Positions 35,481-46,150 of a stretch of 64,000 nucleotides of DNA are shown here, in pieces. A model generated the notes under the pieces. The model saw only the letters and a program-made list of their open reading frames with translations. It ran no database searches and was not told the origin of the DNA. Numbering within the stretch: position 1 is the first letter of the stretch; the number at the start of each line of letters is the position of its first letter. The stretch is from contig CM062820.1 in NCBI GenBank assembly GCA_031772625.1, forward strand, positions 310,558,840 through 310,622,839, read 5' to 3'. The stretch comes from Pinus tabuliformis. Its lineage: Eukaryota > Streptophyta > Pinopsida > Pinales > Pinaceae. The translations under genes and the position numbers were made by a program.

Positions 35481-35968
35481 TTTGTTGAAAACAAAGGGGC
35501 TTGATAAATGGGAAGGGAGTTGGGACTTTAATTAGAAGTTTGTATTTTGAATGAATTAGTTTTAATTTTTAATTGAAATAGAAGCTTATATTTATTCAAA
35601 TAAATTACTATGTCAAAATTAGCAATGATTATATTCTCTACTGATCATGTAATTATAATAAAACTAGATATATTTTTAGAGTAATTGTTATACAAAAAAA
35701 TGATTCCTTAAAAAAAAATTCGCAATTTTTTACTGGTGAGTTTTTTAACATATTGAGACAAAATACAAATAACTTGGAAAAACATTCAAATTATGTAAAA
35801 ATGGACATGACCTTGTTATTTCTACCCCTTAGTAGAATGAGGGGAGCTTGTGCCCTTGATTCTAATGGACTATTTCATCTTCTATTATCCCCACTTGAAG
35901 TGAATTCCCCATACCATGATCCCCAAAGGAGAAGGAATGTGAATTCACAAGTTAAGAGAGAAACATGG
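35481..35968. other. Spacer, no gene seen
   Basis: AT-rich flank left of the outer LTR element. The short plus-strand frame at 35,753-35,974 has no recognisable content. Confidence 0.45.
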
Positions 35969-36647
35969 TGTTAATTTTCCTACAAACCTAGCACTCGGTA
36001 ATACATTGACCTAGAAAATTATAGATCTACTAAATGAATGGACATCTAGGTTCTTAATTTGAATTCACAAAAGAAAAAAACATAATAAATCTCACAAACA
36101 TGACATGATAGATTCTTCCCAATCAAATTAATTTATTAAAAATATTTAGAGCCTACTTGGGCTCCCATCTTAGGATAATGGCCCAACTGAGAAAATTACA
36201 TATATAAAAAATAGATCTAATTCAGCTGATTAAACCCTCCTTGGATGATTTGGATCCCTTATTGTGTCCTTCCTTAGACCCAACACACTAGAGTATCACC
36301 CTTTTCACTGAGATGTTGCTCTCGATATTTTTCTAATGTATCATATGCCTTCTCCCTCTCCTTACCCTTATTTTTATAATTTTTTGTTGAGCCAAATCCC
36401 TAACCCTAATCTCCAAAGTGATTGATAGTCAAGATTAGATCTTGCCTCACTTGAGATAAAGGGTTGATATTAAAAAATAATCATTAATGTAAATACTTTA
36501 CTTTTTCTAAGGTCTCTTTAGCTCAATTAGCCAAAATAATAATTGTGTACTTTTCCTAAGTTAAAAATTAGGTTAAGTTACAAATGCAACTCGCTCACAT
36601 TAGAGCAAGTGTTTAAGGAGATCCTGGGCAACTTTTACACACCTAGA
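35969..36647 (-). repeat. Outer element 3' LTR, main part
   Basis: It aligns along its length with 53,438-54,118: tttcctacaaacct at one end, then cccaatcaaatta, gagtatcac, cactgagatg, ccctaatctc.aaagtgattg, attagatct.gcctcacttg, aataataattgtgt, and aagtgtttaaggagat at the other. The inner element interrupts it after acctaga; the missing end (cacttagtcatat... to catcaaca) lies at 49,754-49,805. Confidence 0.85.
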
Positions 36648-38097
36648 TGATGAAAACTTGACTAAACTAAGGCGAGGCAGGGGGGGGTGAATTAGTTTAG
36701 TACGTTCATGGACATTAATTTGAATTTCTTCAAACTCATTAAATGAACTTTTTAAATGAGTAACTTAACACATAATGAACAAAAAAATTAATATGTGAAC
36801 AACAAGTAATAAGTAAATCAAAACATCACATAAGCGCATGACAACAACACATATGGACACCAAATATAAGTCAAAACCCATAAAGGGAGAAAACCACATT
36901 TTGTTTATTGGTGTGATGTAAAAGAAAACTCTTATTCCCTTATTACATCAAATTTTTTGTAGGCTCCAACCTATAGGAAGCTGCTACCTCGATTTTTCTA
37001 CAAGCTACAACTTACAAGGAAGCTCAAACTGCCATATATTTTCTGTAGGCTACAACCCATAGGAGGCTTCTACCTCAACAAGCTCTAACTTGTTATTTAT
37101 CGAGCTACAACTTGAAAGGAGACTACAATCCCCTAATATATATAAGAAAAAACATGTTGGTTTACCTGGTCATCAATTCTACATACCTCCATCTTTTTTC
37201 CCCTTCAAATCTAGTTCATATCACCTTCATATGTACCAGGTAACTCACAAACAATCAACTCTCACATTCTCAAACTTAAAAAAAATCTAATATTGCCTTC
37301 CAAAAGAACATCTTTTATGAATATAGTTTGCTAGTTGTTTGTATTCCACACAAGAATATCAAGTGAACATACTTGACTCTTTGTCTTCCACTCATCTATT
37401 TACAATCTCTTCATATTTTTAATATTAAAACACAATTAAGAGCTCCAAATATTATTTTCATCCCCTTATAATGATTAAATACACCAACATAATACCAAGA
37501 CCATGCACATAGATAACACATTATAACATCATATCACATGTAAAACATTCACTCTCCAATGAAAGCAATATGCATGCAACATATGAAAGTAATGCATCAC
37601 TCTCCAAAGCCATATATCTTCTCTGCAACATGTTGTATCACTACTTCTTCATGCCATTGTCTTAGTAGCCTTGAGTCTTTTCTTGTCTATCTTGGAGTCT
37701 TGGCTTTGCCTTACATGACAACGATTTTCTTGCATCACACCATCTCACTCATCATATGAATACAAAAACATAAGCCAACAACACTAGCTCATCAATACCC
37801 CCAATAATCACAAGCATAAAAACACAAGCATAACAAGCATCACCTACAATACATGCCATGTCTCTATTCTATTGTTGTTTCTCCTTTGTTGTTCCTCAGC
37901 CCAAGTTGCTCCTGCCTTGCTACTTCTACATACCTTGCTACTCCTGATGTTCCTTTGATGTGTTGTTCCTTTACTGCTCCTTTGTTGTTCCTTTGCCTTT
38001 GCTACGCTTTTTCCCAATTCCATATCTCTTGTTGCTGCTCCTTTGCTGTTCTATTGTCTTTGCTGCTCTTTTTCCATAAATGAAAAGAATGTCATCA
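36648..38097 (-). repeat. Inner element 3' LTR
   Basis: It matches 48,385-49,753 throughout: gatgaaaacttgactaaact, catcacataa, the palindromic aggctacaaccca.aggaggct boxes, tcaactctcacatt, aagagctcca.atattatttt, and ctctattctattgttgtt. Differences include many substitutions and indels, so insertion is not recent. Confidence 0.9.
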
Positions 38098-38112
38098 ATC
38101 TCCCCCTTTGGC
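38098..38112 (-). other. Polypurine tract of the inner element
   Basis: On the minus strand gccaaagggggagat lies directly before the LTR start TGATGACATTC, the usual plant copia-type arrangement for plus-strand priming. Confidence 0.8.
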
Positions 38113-38613
38113 ATTGATGGAAACACAATGATCCTCCATCTTTTGTCCCGAGAATTAATTTGATGAGAATTAAGGGGTTCTCCACAATTTTTTAACTCTC
38201 CATAGTGTTAGCTTGTTGATGATACCTACTCCATGATTTCCAAGAACATGATAACAATCATGTGCAAATAACAATTTTCCATAATAACAATCCTTTGTAT
38301 ATTTTATAAATGAAAACACTATGATATTAATAAGAATTCCTTTGTATATTTTATCTCCTTAATGATATAAGATCCCTCTCCAAGTTTCCAAATAAGATAC
38401 ACACAATAGTTACGTGGAAAATAAATGTGTCTTTCTAAGATTCCTTTATGCATACTACATTGTATGCAATAATTTTCATTAAGGCATTATTTCAATTATT
38501 TCATGCCAACCATAGAAATCTTGAAAAGGCATCAAAATGTTAATCATGAAAGCATAGATAAAATTTAATCTAGTTTGTTGACATGTGTTAAACTTCAAAT
38601 TTCATCTATGACA
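38113..38613. other. Inner element interior, no gene seen
   Basis: AT-rich, with ataacaatcctttgtatatttta repeated in shorter form nearby (about 38,286 and 38,335). Nothing coding. Confidence 0.4.
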
Positions 38614-39759
38614 CTAATAATAATAGACTTTTATGGCTTCATTATTTTTTTCCAAAGTAATGGTGAAGAGTCTGAGCATAGTGATGTCTCGAGTGAACTG
38701 GAATATCATGATTAGAGACACTTGAGATGCTCTAATAAAAATATTTTTTTCGACTCTAGCTTGTATTTCTAGGTCGTACTTGGAGTTATGTGCATCTAGA
38801 ACATATTGTTTATAACCATTAAAATCAATCATATAGATCTTTCCATCCATAATGGTGTTTGGACTCCCCATCCTTCATGTAATCTGGATTTATTTCAAAC
38901 CATGTATTTGTAATGAGAATGTACATGCCCCCATTCATACGACCTCAAATTCTTTGTGGTCCTGTTACACATAAATTCCCATCTACCACTACTCCATGTT
39001 TAAGATGACTATAAATATTGCTAGCAATGGCACCTCGTGCACTTATTTCATGCCTTCATGCATTTGTAATGGGATCATAAACTTAGAAGCAAAGGAGAGA
39101 ATAACCTGTGAGATGGCACATACCAGACCCTCCAACTACATATTGTTTGTTGTCAATTACTCCTACGAGGCAACTAAAATGAGGAGTTGACATGGATGCC
39201 ATCTTTGTCCACTTATTATTCCTTGGATCATGCATCCACACATCCCTTATTGCTTCTTTACAAAATAGAGCACCGCCAATGACATAAAGCTTTCCTTGCA
39301 TGACTGCTGATGCGACACCCAAAATTACTTTCCCTCTAGTCAGAGCTCGATCATAAGGTATTGGAGGAAGTGCCTACCACCTATATCTCTTTGGACATAC
39401 TTGGTAAATTATAGTAACAAAGTCATAACCCAAGACAAAGTGACCTGCATCTATAGAGGTTGGAAACACAGTAACTACGCTCATACAAAACTCTGGGCCG
39501 CACAAGAAGAACAATCAACTACTCTCCCTCCATCCATTCATCTCTCTATCCACGAAAATTTGTCAAAAAAATGGCACAGGTCATAGGCAGTCCTTATTTC
39601 ATAATCAACACCCTTTCCATGTATTAGAGATCGTCTAGTACACGACACACTTAGATCCACCCATTTTGTTGTCAGTACACATGGACAGAGCAACAAATAT
39701 CTCAAATAGAACATCAAATTCATCCCTTCATGGGAAATATCAATCTGCAAGGAAATCAT
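38614..39759 (-). pseudogene. Kelch-repeat protein fragment (F-box/kelch-like)
   Basis: Minus-strand pieces read as consecutive kelch repeats: GVASAVMQGKLYVIGGALF, VWMHDPRNNKWTKMASMSTP, CLVGVIDNKQYVVGGSGM, then past a stop VYDPITNA, GVVVDGNLCVTG, and NTIMDGKIYMIDFNGYKQYV. The pattern (hydrophobic strand, GG pair, then D-x-x-x-N-x-W) is characteristic of kelch propellers. The upstream frame (39,759-39,538) could be a decayed F-box region but is not convincing. The fragment appears intronless and has several stops. Plant F-box/kelch proteins are E3 ligase adaptors. It lies inside the inner LTR element in the same orientation as gag. Confidence 0.7.
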
Positions 39760-40365
39760 ACATGCAGGATTTGGAAATCAGTTGTATTTTGTTTCCCTCG
39801 ATTTGAAAATCACTTCTCGCTTTCACACGCATTACAACCTTGTCATGGGTTGGAAGAAAAAATTTGCTGGCCAACAAAACATGAAACATAATTAATTCCA
39901 AATACGTTAAGACCGTTGTGGCCCCTTAATTTTACTGGTCAGTATGAGAAACTAACTCCCTCCCTTGCCTTGTGGCTCTCATGATACCTACCTCCAAGTA
40001 AATCACAAATCATATGTGCAGGTTCATTGTATTTACATTCTAGATTTAACTTGGAAATCAAGAACTAGAGTTTGAGGTTGCAATTTAACTACCACCTTCA
40101 ACCTTGCCTGGTATGTGATGCATTGTCCTCCTTTATTATAACATCCTGAATTCAATCTCATTGGAATTTATTTGAATCATTTAATCCATTATAGCACCTT
40201 CAAGATGATTGCTCTGTCCTAGATGCAACAAAATGAATGCTTATTTGCAGCGCACACCTCTACTATGGCATCCGTTATACTTGTACAAACTATGTAAAAG
40301 TGCCAGGTGAAATAAAAAATTTAATAATTTTGAAAGACATAATGATCCAGACCATCCATTGTAAC

Positions 40366-40497
40366 ATTCCAGACTTAGGTGTAATGCATATGTTATCGAC
40401 ATTGGTTCCAGACTTAGGTGTAATGCATATTGCTATGTTATCGACATTGGTTCCAGACTTAGGTGTAATGCATATTGTTCTGTTGTCGACATTGTAA
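40366..40497. repeat. Tandem repeat, 3 copies of about 40-47 bp
   Basis: Each copy contains ccagacttaggtgtaatgca followed by tatgttatcgacattggttc or a close variant; copy length varies by small insertions. Confidence 0.9.
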
Positions 40498-41549
40498 CAC
40501 TGCCATTACATAGGAATTATGTTAACACTGCCAAAAGATAGAAAATATAATATTATTTTTGGAGTAAGCAGACGATACATTCAATCGTACACATTTGGAA
40601 CAAGAATATTGAAGAACATTCCATTCTGAATTGTAACACAATCATCTCTGGCTTTGTATTAACATAACAAATCGATAAATTATAGGTTTGTTTCATCTTT
40701 GTTCTACTATGATTGAAACTCTTCAGATAGGTATACATGTAACACATAACCATCGTCTGCATTGTTGGAAATATCAATTAAGAAACTGAGGTTGGCACAT
40801 ACATGTGCTCTCTAAATAATCCAATATTGCGGAACTATAACATAACCACCGTTGCACCCTCACTGTTGAATGCACTGGGGCCTAAAATATGTCACAAAAA
40901 CTGCTCAACATGTTGTTCCATAACATTTAAATAATGTTTGCACCTGTTGCATTGTTATCAGAATTGTATGGATTTACTGAAGTTCGCCATGCTAAAGGAG
41001 AAACACTTATAGAACATATAAAATTTAGCAAAATCTTTATCGCTTCTATTTGTCATTACTCATAACTGTAAAATGATCTCTCCAAGTGTGGAATCAGAAG
41101 TAAATTTCAGAAAAAAATAATAAGAATTGGAAGTAACTATTTTGGGTTTGTCTACTTTGATCTATGAGCCGCGAGATCAACTTCTCTTGGTTTTATGAAA
41201 GTATCTTACATGGTCATCACAAGTCCTGCCCTCTTGTGTTTTCTCAAGATCTCTCACGAGGATAATGTGGAGAATCCTAGAGTGTTTGCTCAGAAATTGT
41301 GGCTGTCTTACACGATATTGTTGAACCTTTGGTATTGTTGCTAGTTCTCTTGAAACACCACCATCTTGAGCTTGAGCTTTGTAGTGTAAATTATTTATAA
41401 CTTTAAGCATTGTTGCATTTTCTCCTAATTTTTGTACTAATTCACCCATTGTAATGAATTGAAACTACTCTGAGCCTCTGCGAAAACGAAAATTGATGTA
41501 AAAGCAATGATTGTTGGCATTCAATTCCTTCTCACATGCTTTTGCCAAG
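40498..41549. other. Inner element interior; unexplained minus-strand frame at 41,449-41,177
   Basis: The 90-codon minus-strand frame (MGELVQKLGENATMLKVINN...) reads somewhat like protein, but I recognise no family. The rest shows nothing. Confidence 0.3.
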
Positions 41550-41735
41550 TTATGAGATTTCTTGTTTTGTTATTATTTTTTTAGTGGTGGTTTGGCTGCA
41601 CGGTGGAGCTTTGGTTTGGCCTTCCATTTTTTTTAAATTGCTCCTCTTGGCTATGTGGTTGTCGATAAAATGAGATATTCTAGTGGAGATTTCCTCCCAT
41701 AGCGGGCCTTTGGAAACAATGTTTTCTTGACTCAA
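41550..41735 (-). pseudogene. Possible trihelix (Myb/SANT-like) DNA-binding fragment
   Basis: The minus-strand frame has VSKGPLWEEISTRISHF followed by RSNLKKMEG. Plant trihelix factors have a KGPLWEEVS... segment followed by R(S/N)AKKCKEK, so this may be a decayed piece of such a gene, the captured segment being about 30 residues. The match is short and the second half weak. Confidence 0.25.
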
Positions 41736-42214
41736 CTACTTTAATCTCTACTCAACCGTAAAATGGAAACCCTTTATGCTAGCAAGATGCATTTAAACTT
41801 GTATCATATTGATGCTTGCGATCTCTACCTAAAGACTCTTCAAGAATCACTGTAGCGGGTTTTGATCTCCACAACAAGCTTCACTATGGTATTAGATATA
41901 TCGAATGAGGTGCATCTATAGAAAGTAATAATATGAATGAGGTTACTTCCAATGTTCACTTTTTTTTATCCTTGCCATCTGGCAATGGCCAGGGACTATA
42001 ATAATCGAAAACCTCGATGCTAGCATTAGTTAACTTGCTTGTGAGCTATTTCTTAATGGCAGTTGATGGAGTATATTGAAAGTTTTTTAGTACATGGTAA
42101 TTTACCGTGTTATTTGGCCTCTTACCGAGGCAGGGAGGCAAAAACATAGGTTATATTCAATTTTTTTCCATTAATGTTAGAGGCAGTTTAAAACATCTGC
42201 TTAATGCTAGCATT

Positions 42215-42400
42215 ATTGCTAGGCATTTAATGCTTGGGACATTGCTAGGCCTTTAATGCTTGGGACATTGTACTGAGACATACAGGGTTGCTGCATGAAG
42301 ATGGGAAGACAGGTAGCCTGCTGCGTGGCGAGAGATACTGAGACATACAGGGTCGCTGCATGAAGATGGGAAGACAGGTAGCTTGCCGCGTGGTGAGAGA
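42215..42400. repeat. Two adjacent tandem duplications (27-bp and 65-bp units)
   Basis: gctaggc[a/c]tttaatgcttgggacattg occurs twice at 42,215-42,270. Then a 65-bp unit (tactgagacatacagggt...gcgtgg[c/t]gagaga) occurs twice at 42,271-42,400. Confidence 0.9.
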
Positions 42401-42654
42401 AGGGCTACAACTTCTTGAGCATTGCTAAACGATGCTTAGATTTAGGCTCGTTATTACATTTACATTCTTCCGTTGATGTGAATGCAACAGCTTCATTGCT
42501 GTACTTCTCCCTTATTCTAGCTCATATTGAAATTATCTGGTCTACTGAGGAGGATCCAGTCATAGGTCCAGTTGAGGAGAGCTCAGGTTGGCCCACTGTG
42601 AACAACAACAAAGACATCACACCCCTTGCGCACCGGAATCTGCCTTCTGCTGCA

Positions 42655-42800
42655 ATTTCTTCAGTGGCCCCAGGGTGCCACAGCCACTGCCAACAACCTC
42701 TCTGAACAAGAACAGTAAGGCTGCCAACAACCTATTTGAACAGGAACAGTCGCCCCAGGGTGCGCTACTAGCAACCTCTCTGAACAGGAACAATCACCGC
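42655..42800. repeat. Imperfect GC-rich repeat region
   Basis: The strings caacctctctgaacaggaac and ccccagggtgc recur with variation, giving an ACAGT/Asn-Gln-rich periodic region. Short frames on both strands come from this periodicity; none is recognised. Confidence 0.7.
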
Positions 42801-42937
42801 AGGGTGCCATACCCGCTACCAACCCCTTCGGCACAACGAGTCTGTCTACTGCAAATCTCATTTCTTCAAAACCAATTGATTCGATTGAAGAAGAAGCAAC
42901 ACTGGTAAGAGTTTATATGCACTTTGTGCTTTTATAT

Positions 42938-43010
42938 CTTGTTTAAATTCAAACATTAATACCCAACTTGCTTGTTTGAATTCAAACATTAATACCCAAT
43001 TTGCAAGGGA
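42938..43010. repeat. Tandem duplication, 36-bp unit
   Basis: ttgttt[a/g]aattcaaacattaatacccaa[c/t]ttgc occurs twice in tandem. Confidence 0.85.
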
Positions 43011-43042
43011 TTTTAATTGAATTCTGGGATCTGCTCACTTCT

Positions 43043-43197
43043 TGCAAGATCAACAAAGTTTTGTACAAAATTGTGAACTTCATTTACTAAACTAAGACAT
43101 AGATGAAGATTCATACTCCCTGCAAGATCAACAAGTTTCCATACAAAATTGTGAGCTTCATTTACTAAACTATGACATACATGAAGATTCATGCGAA
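43043..43197. repeat. Tandem duplication, about 78-bp unit, over kinesin exon F
   Basis: tgcaagatcaacaa[a]gttt...ttcatttactaaact[a/t]agacata[g/c]atgaagattcat occurs at 43,043 and again at 43,121. Confidence 0.9.
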
Positions 43198-43623
43198 TAG
43201 AGGAATAGTTACCATACCAAACTCGCGACTAAAGAGCTCGAGGTGTCGTCTTCTAGTAGTTTTTCTCGAAAGGAGCTCTCAATTGTCTACAGAAGAGACG
43301 AGAATCCAACAATCAACACATATCTGCAGAAAGTAATTTGATATTTAATGTGAGAAAAAGAGAATACGAACCGTTTGACAATTTGATGATATCTGGAACT
43401 TGCAATTGTCATGAGATCTCGAACTTGCTCCATTCAGCGAGGTCTCCCAGACCTGTCTGTGAGGTACAGAAAAACTAAGCCAATTGATTGAAAAAATAAT
43501 GATTATAATAATAAGCCTTAAAAATCTAGGGAATCAAAGAGAAGGATCTACCTTCAAATATACTCAAAAGCTTTTGCAAATGATCTTTGTCCTGCACCCT
43601 TTCTTCAACCAATTTCTCCATAA

Positions 43624-43685
43624 TTGTCCCCCTCTGTTAATAATACAATAAAAAAATTGTCTCCTTCTGTTAATAATACAATAAA
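43624..43685. repeat. Tandem duplication, about 33-bp unit, over a kinesin 3' splice site
   Basis: attgt[c]ccc[t]ctgttaataatacaataa is present twice. On the minus strand each copy contains ttattgtattattaacag followed by A(A/G)GG(A/G)GACAAT, i.e. the intron end and first bases of exon C. Confidence 0.85.
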
Positions 43686-44050
43686 CATGAGGCAAAGAAG
43701 ATTGCAATGCTAAAAAAAAAAACCAAAAATTTGAGGAAACTGGAAAATGCCCACCTCTGGATCATCCAGAATCCAATGATGACTACTGTTCTCGGCAGAA
43801 GCGAGGAGATCCTTCACCACTTCATTATAAATTTCGATGGCATAAAACTTAAAGACAAATAATCATTCTGAGTGCTGCAACATCACATCAATTGTCCTTG
43901 CCATTACAATGTGGAGAATAAAACACAGTGACAAAGCAACAAAAGAAAAATCTAGCCCCAATACCTCTGCTGGTCTGTATATATGCAAATATTGTTGTTG
44001 TAACACGTGTAATACATGCGCCATGCTCTCCACATGTAATACATGCGTCT

Positions 44051-45769
44051 TGGTGTTCCATGCTCGCTATTACAAAACAATTAAATAAATTTTTGGGCCT
44101 ACATTAATTTATTAATGTATTGTTATATCTCTTGCTTAGGTTACCGGTTATGTTTTATTTTTCATACAACATCAACATATCATTTGAATTACTTGATTTT
44201 GTTACATTTTAAACTCTATGTTTTTCCAATTGATTGACAAAATTACATAATTCCATTCACTTGGATCTAGCGTCCTATTCTGATAATGGCACAATAATGG
44301 TAAGGATTATCAACTTTTTCTTTATTTACTCGATTTCAAATAGACTCCAATAGTTAACATTGCTATGTGCCATTCTAATTGATATTTCTAATTGTATCTC
44401 TAAAACCGGGAATGCATATTTTTTAGGCACTGGACGGATATATATTTTTCCGCCATCATCCCCCACAACCCAAATTGAGGTTCTAGCTCAATCCACATTC
44501 AATACATGAGATCTCTCTTCGTCTTAGTATATGATATGGAGGATCGGGCTGATAGAGAATAGGCTTACTCAATCAATAAATAGGCTCACTCAATCAAGAC
44601 AAGATCTGAGAAGATCTCTCTTCGTCTTCGTATATGGAGGATCAGGCTTCTAATCTAATAGGTATTGATAATAGGTATATGGAGGATTGGGCCGATATTC
44701 TAATAGGCTCAGCAGTAGAGCTTCCTTATCACACATGGCTTTCACTTATCAATAGCAATGAATTAGAACTCCTCAGAACTTATAACACTCAGGTTGCAAG
44801 AAAGAAGTATTCAAGCAAGAGTATTGCTTCAGTAACTTGACTTGATGACTTCGGCAGGAGGAAAGTAGTTGTCTGACTTCAGCTAGGAGTATCGCTCCTT
44901 CCAGAAGATCACATGCATTGAGGTCTCCAAATTCTATAGAATGCGATGCCTATCACCAAGGTAACAAATTCTTGCAATTTTCATTAATCTACCTCTTCCC
45001 CTATTTTCTCATTATACAGTTTCTATTACAAGCCATTCAAGGAGAGGGGCTTTGTGTAGTGAACGAATTTGTGCTATGATGAGGTGCCACAATTATTGAA
45101 ATCGCCCTATGAAGGCAGCGAATGACCGACTCGAATAGCCTCATCGTCTGCTAGATGGAAATGTCTCGAACTCTTGTTCATATGCTCAGAATGGCACCCA
45201 CAGTGTTTCATTGTTCACCTTGATTCACTGGAAGTACAAAGCATAGAGAGAGACCCTACTATCTGGACCATGCCAAATGCTTTGGATCTTGGTAAACTGT
45301 TTAGTTATAGAAAATCAGAGAATCAAGCTTCCTCCTCTTAGTGTGATTTGCACTACTCAAAAAGTCAAGCTAAACTGGATAAGTCAGATTGACTCGCCAG
45401 TTTCTGTTTCTCTGATGTTTGGTTAAATTATATATATTTCATCTCTTTTTATAATATCTGTTACAGTAAAAAATGTCACCATGGTCATGAACAGTTAGTA
45501 TGGCTCTATCAACAGTCATGCTATCCTCCTGGGCAAGTCTTATGCCTCTGCTTGTCATGTCAAACTCCAAAATGAGAGAAAGTCTTTGTAAAAGTGTTTA
45601 TCTCTGGGTACGCAGGTTCTCTCAGCTTTGCCTGCGGGGACGCACCCAATGTTCACAAAAGCTGCGTCCTTGGACGCTCTGTATGTAAAGGGACAGGTGC
45701 GTCCCCCTGTAAAAGTCAAAATGCGCAAGTTTCATCTTTAAAAAGTTACTTGTGGTCATTTCTAGAGCA
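44051..45769. other. Inner element interior, no gene recognised
   Basis: A partially repeated stretch occurs at 44,505-44,700 (gatctctcttcgtctt[a/c]gtata and atatggaggat[c/t]). The frame at 44,634-44,840 (+) is open because of this repeat and is not recognised. Confidence 0.35.
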
Positions 45770-46150
45770 TTCTAGAAGGTTGTTCGACGTGTATTGAGCG
45801 CCTCCAGATGGTTCATGTATCCCTATGAAGGAGGAACTTATCCCATCAAGAGGGGAACTATCCCACCCAAAGAGGGACTTATCCCATTGATGGTGGACCT
45901 GAATAACTTCTTCCTGAGCACTATAAATAAAGGCCTTGGGCCAGAAGGAGGAGAGGTTGAAAGCTATAGATTTCTAAGGGTAAATGCTGTCGAAATAGAG
46001 ACTCCCATTTAGAAGCTTGTGAGGAGAGATTGTCATCTTTACTTGTTCTACTTGGAAGTGGGGTGAGCTTTGTCAAAGTAGAGGAAAATCTTGAAGGACC
46101 CTTGGGAGGAACTTGCACAACACCAAGGCGCTCAGGTTGTAATTGTTCCT
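45770..46150 (+). promoter_or_regulatory. LTR-like promoter patch: repeated boxes, TATA box
   Basis: Three imperfect copies of a box with the core gg[g/a]actTATCCCA (45,835-45,895) precede a clear TATA box, ctataaataaagg at 45,921-45,933, and a GA-rich then T-rich leader. This layout is that of an LTR U3/R region, on the plus strand, opposite to the inner element. No LTR ends or partner copy were found, so it may be a solo or truncated LTR of a third element, or a captured promoter. Confidence 0.4.

Larger units (their letters stand above)
42990..44050 (-). pseudogene. Kinesin-7 motor-domain fragment with exon-intron structure
   Basis: Minus-strand exons in motor-domain order: (A) ending 43,965, TTIFAYIQTSR (family FAYGQTSSGKT; P-loop not retained); (B) 43,847-43,755, FYAIEIYNEVVKDLL...LDDPE; (C) 43,633-43,552, RGTIMEKLVEERVQDKDHLQ then KLLSIFE; (D) 43,456-43,372, RQVWETSLNGASSRSH (switch I); (E) 43,286-43,218, TIESSFREKLLEDDTSSSLV; (F) around 43,195-43,045, NFVDLARSEQ (switch II, DLAGSE expected), present twice through a tandem duplication. 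GT..AG junctions flank B, C, D and E. The LDDPE.GT..EKL.EE pattern is typical of plant kinesin-7 (NACK/CENP-E-like). There is no N-terminus or tail, so it is a genomic gene fragment lying inside the inner LTR element. Confidence 0.82.

Noticed and set aside
37090..37290. Plus-strand frame in the inner 3' LTR
   Set aside because: LTR sequence; the same region in the other LTR does not keep the frame.
42415..42908. Overlapping plus-strand frames with Asn/Gln/Thr repeats
   Set aside because: They come from short GC-rich tandem repeats; no consistent protein across copies.
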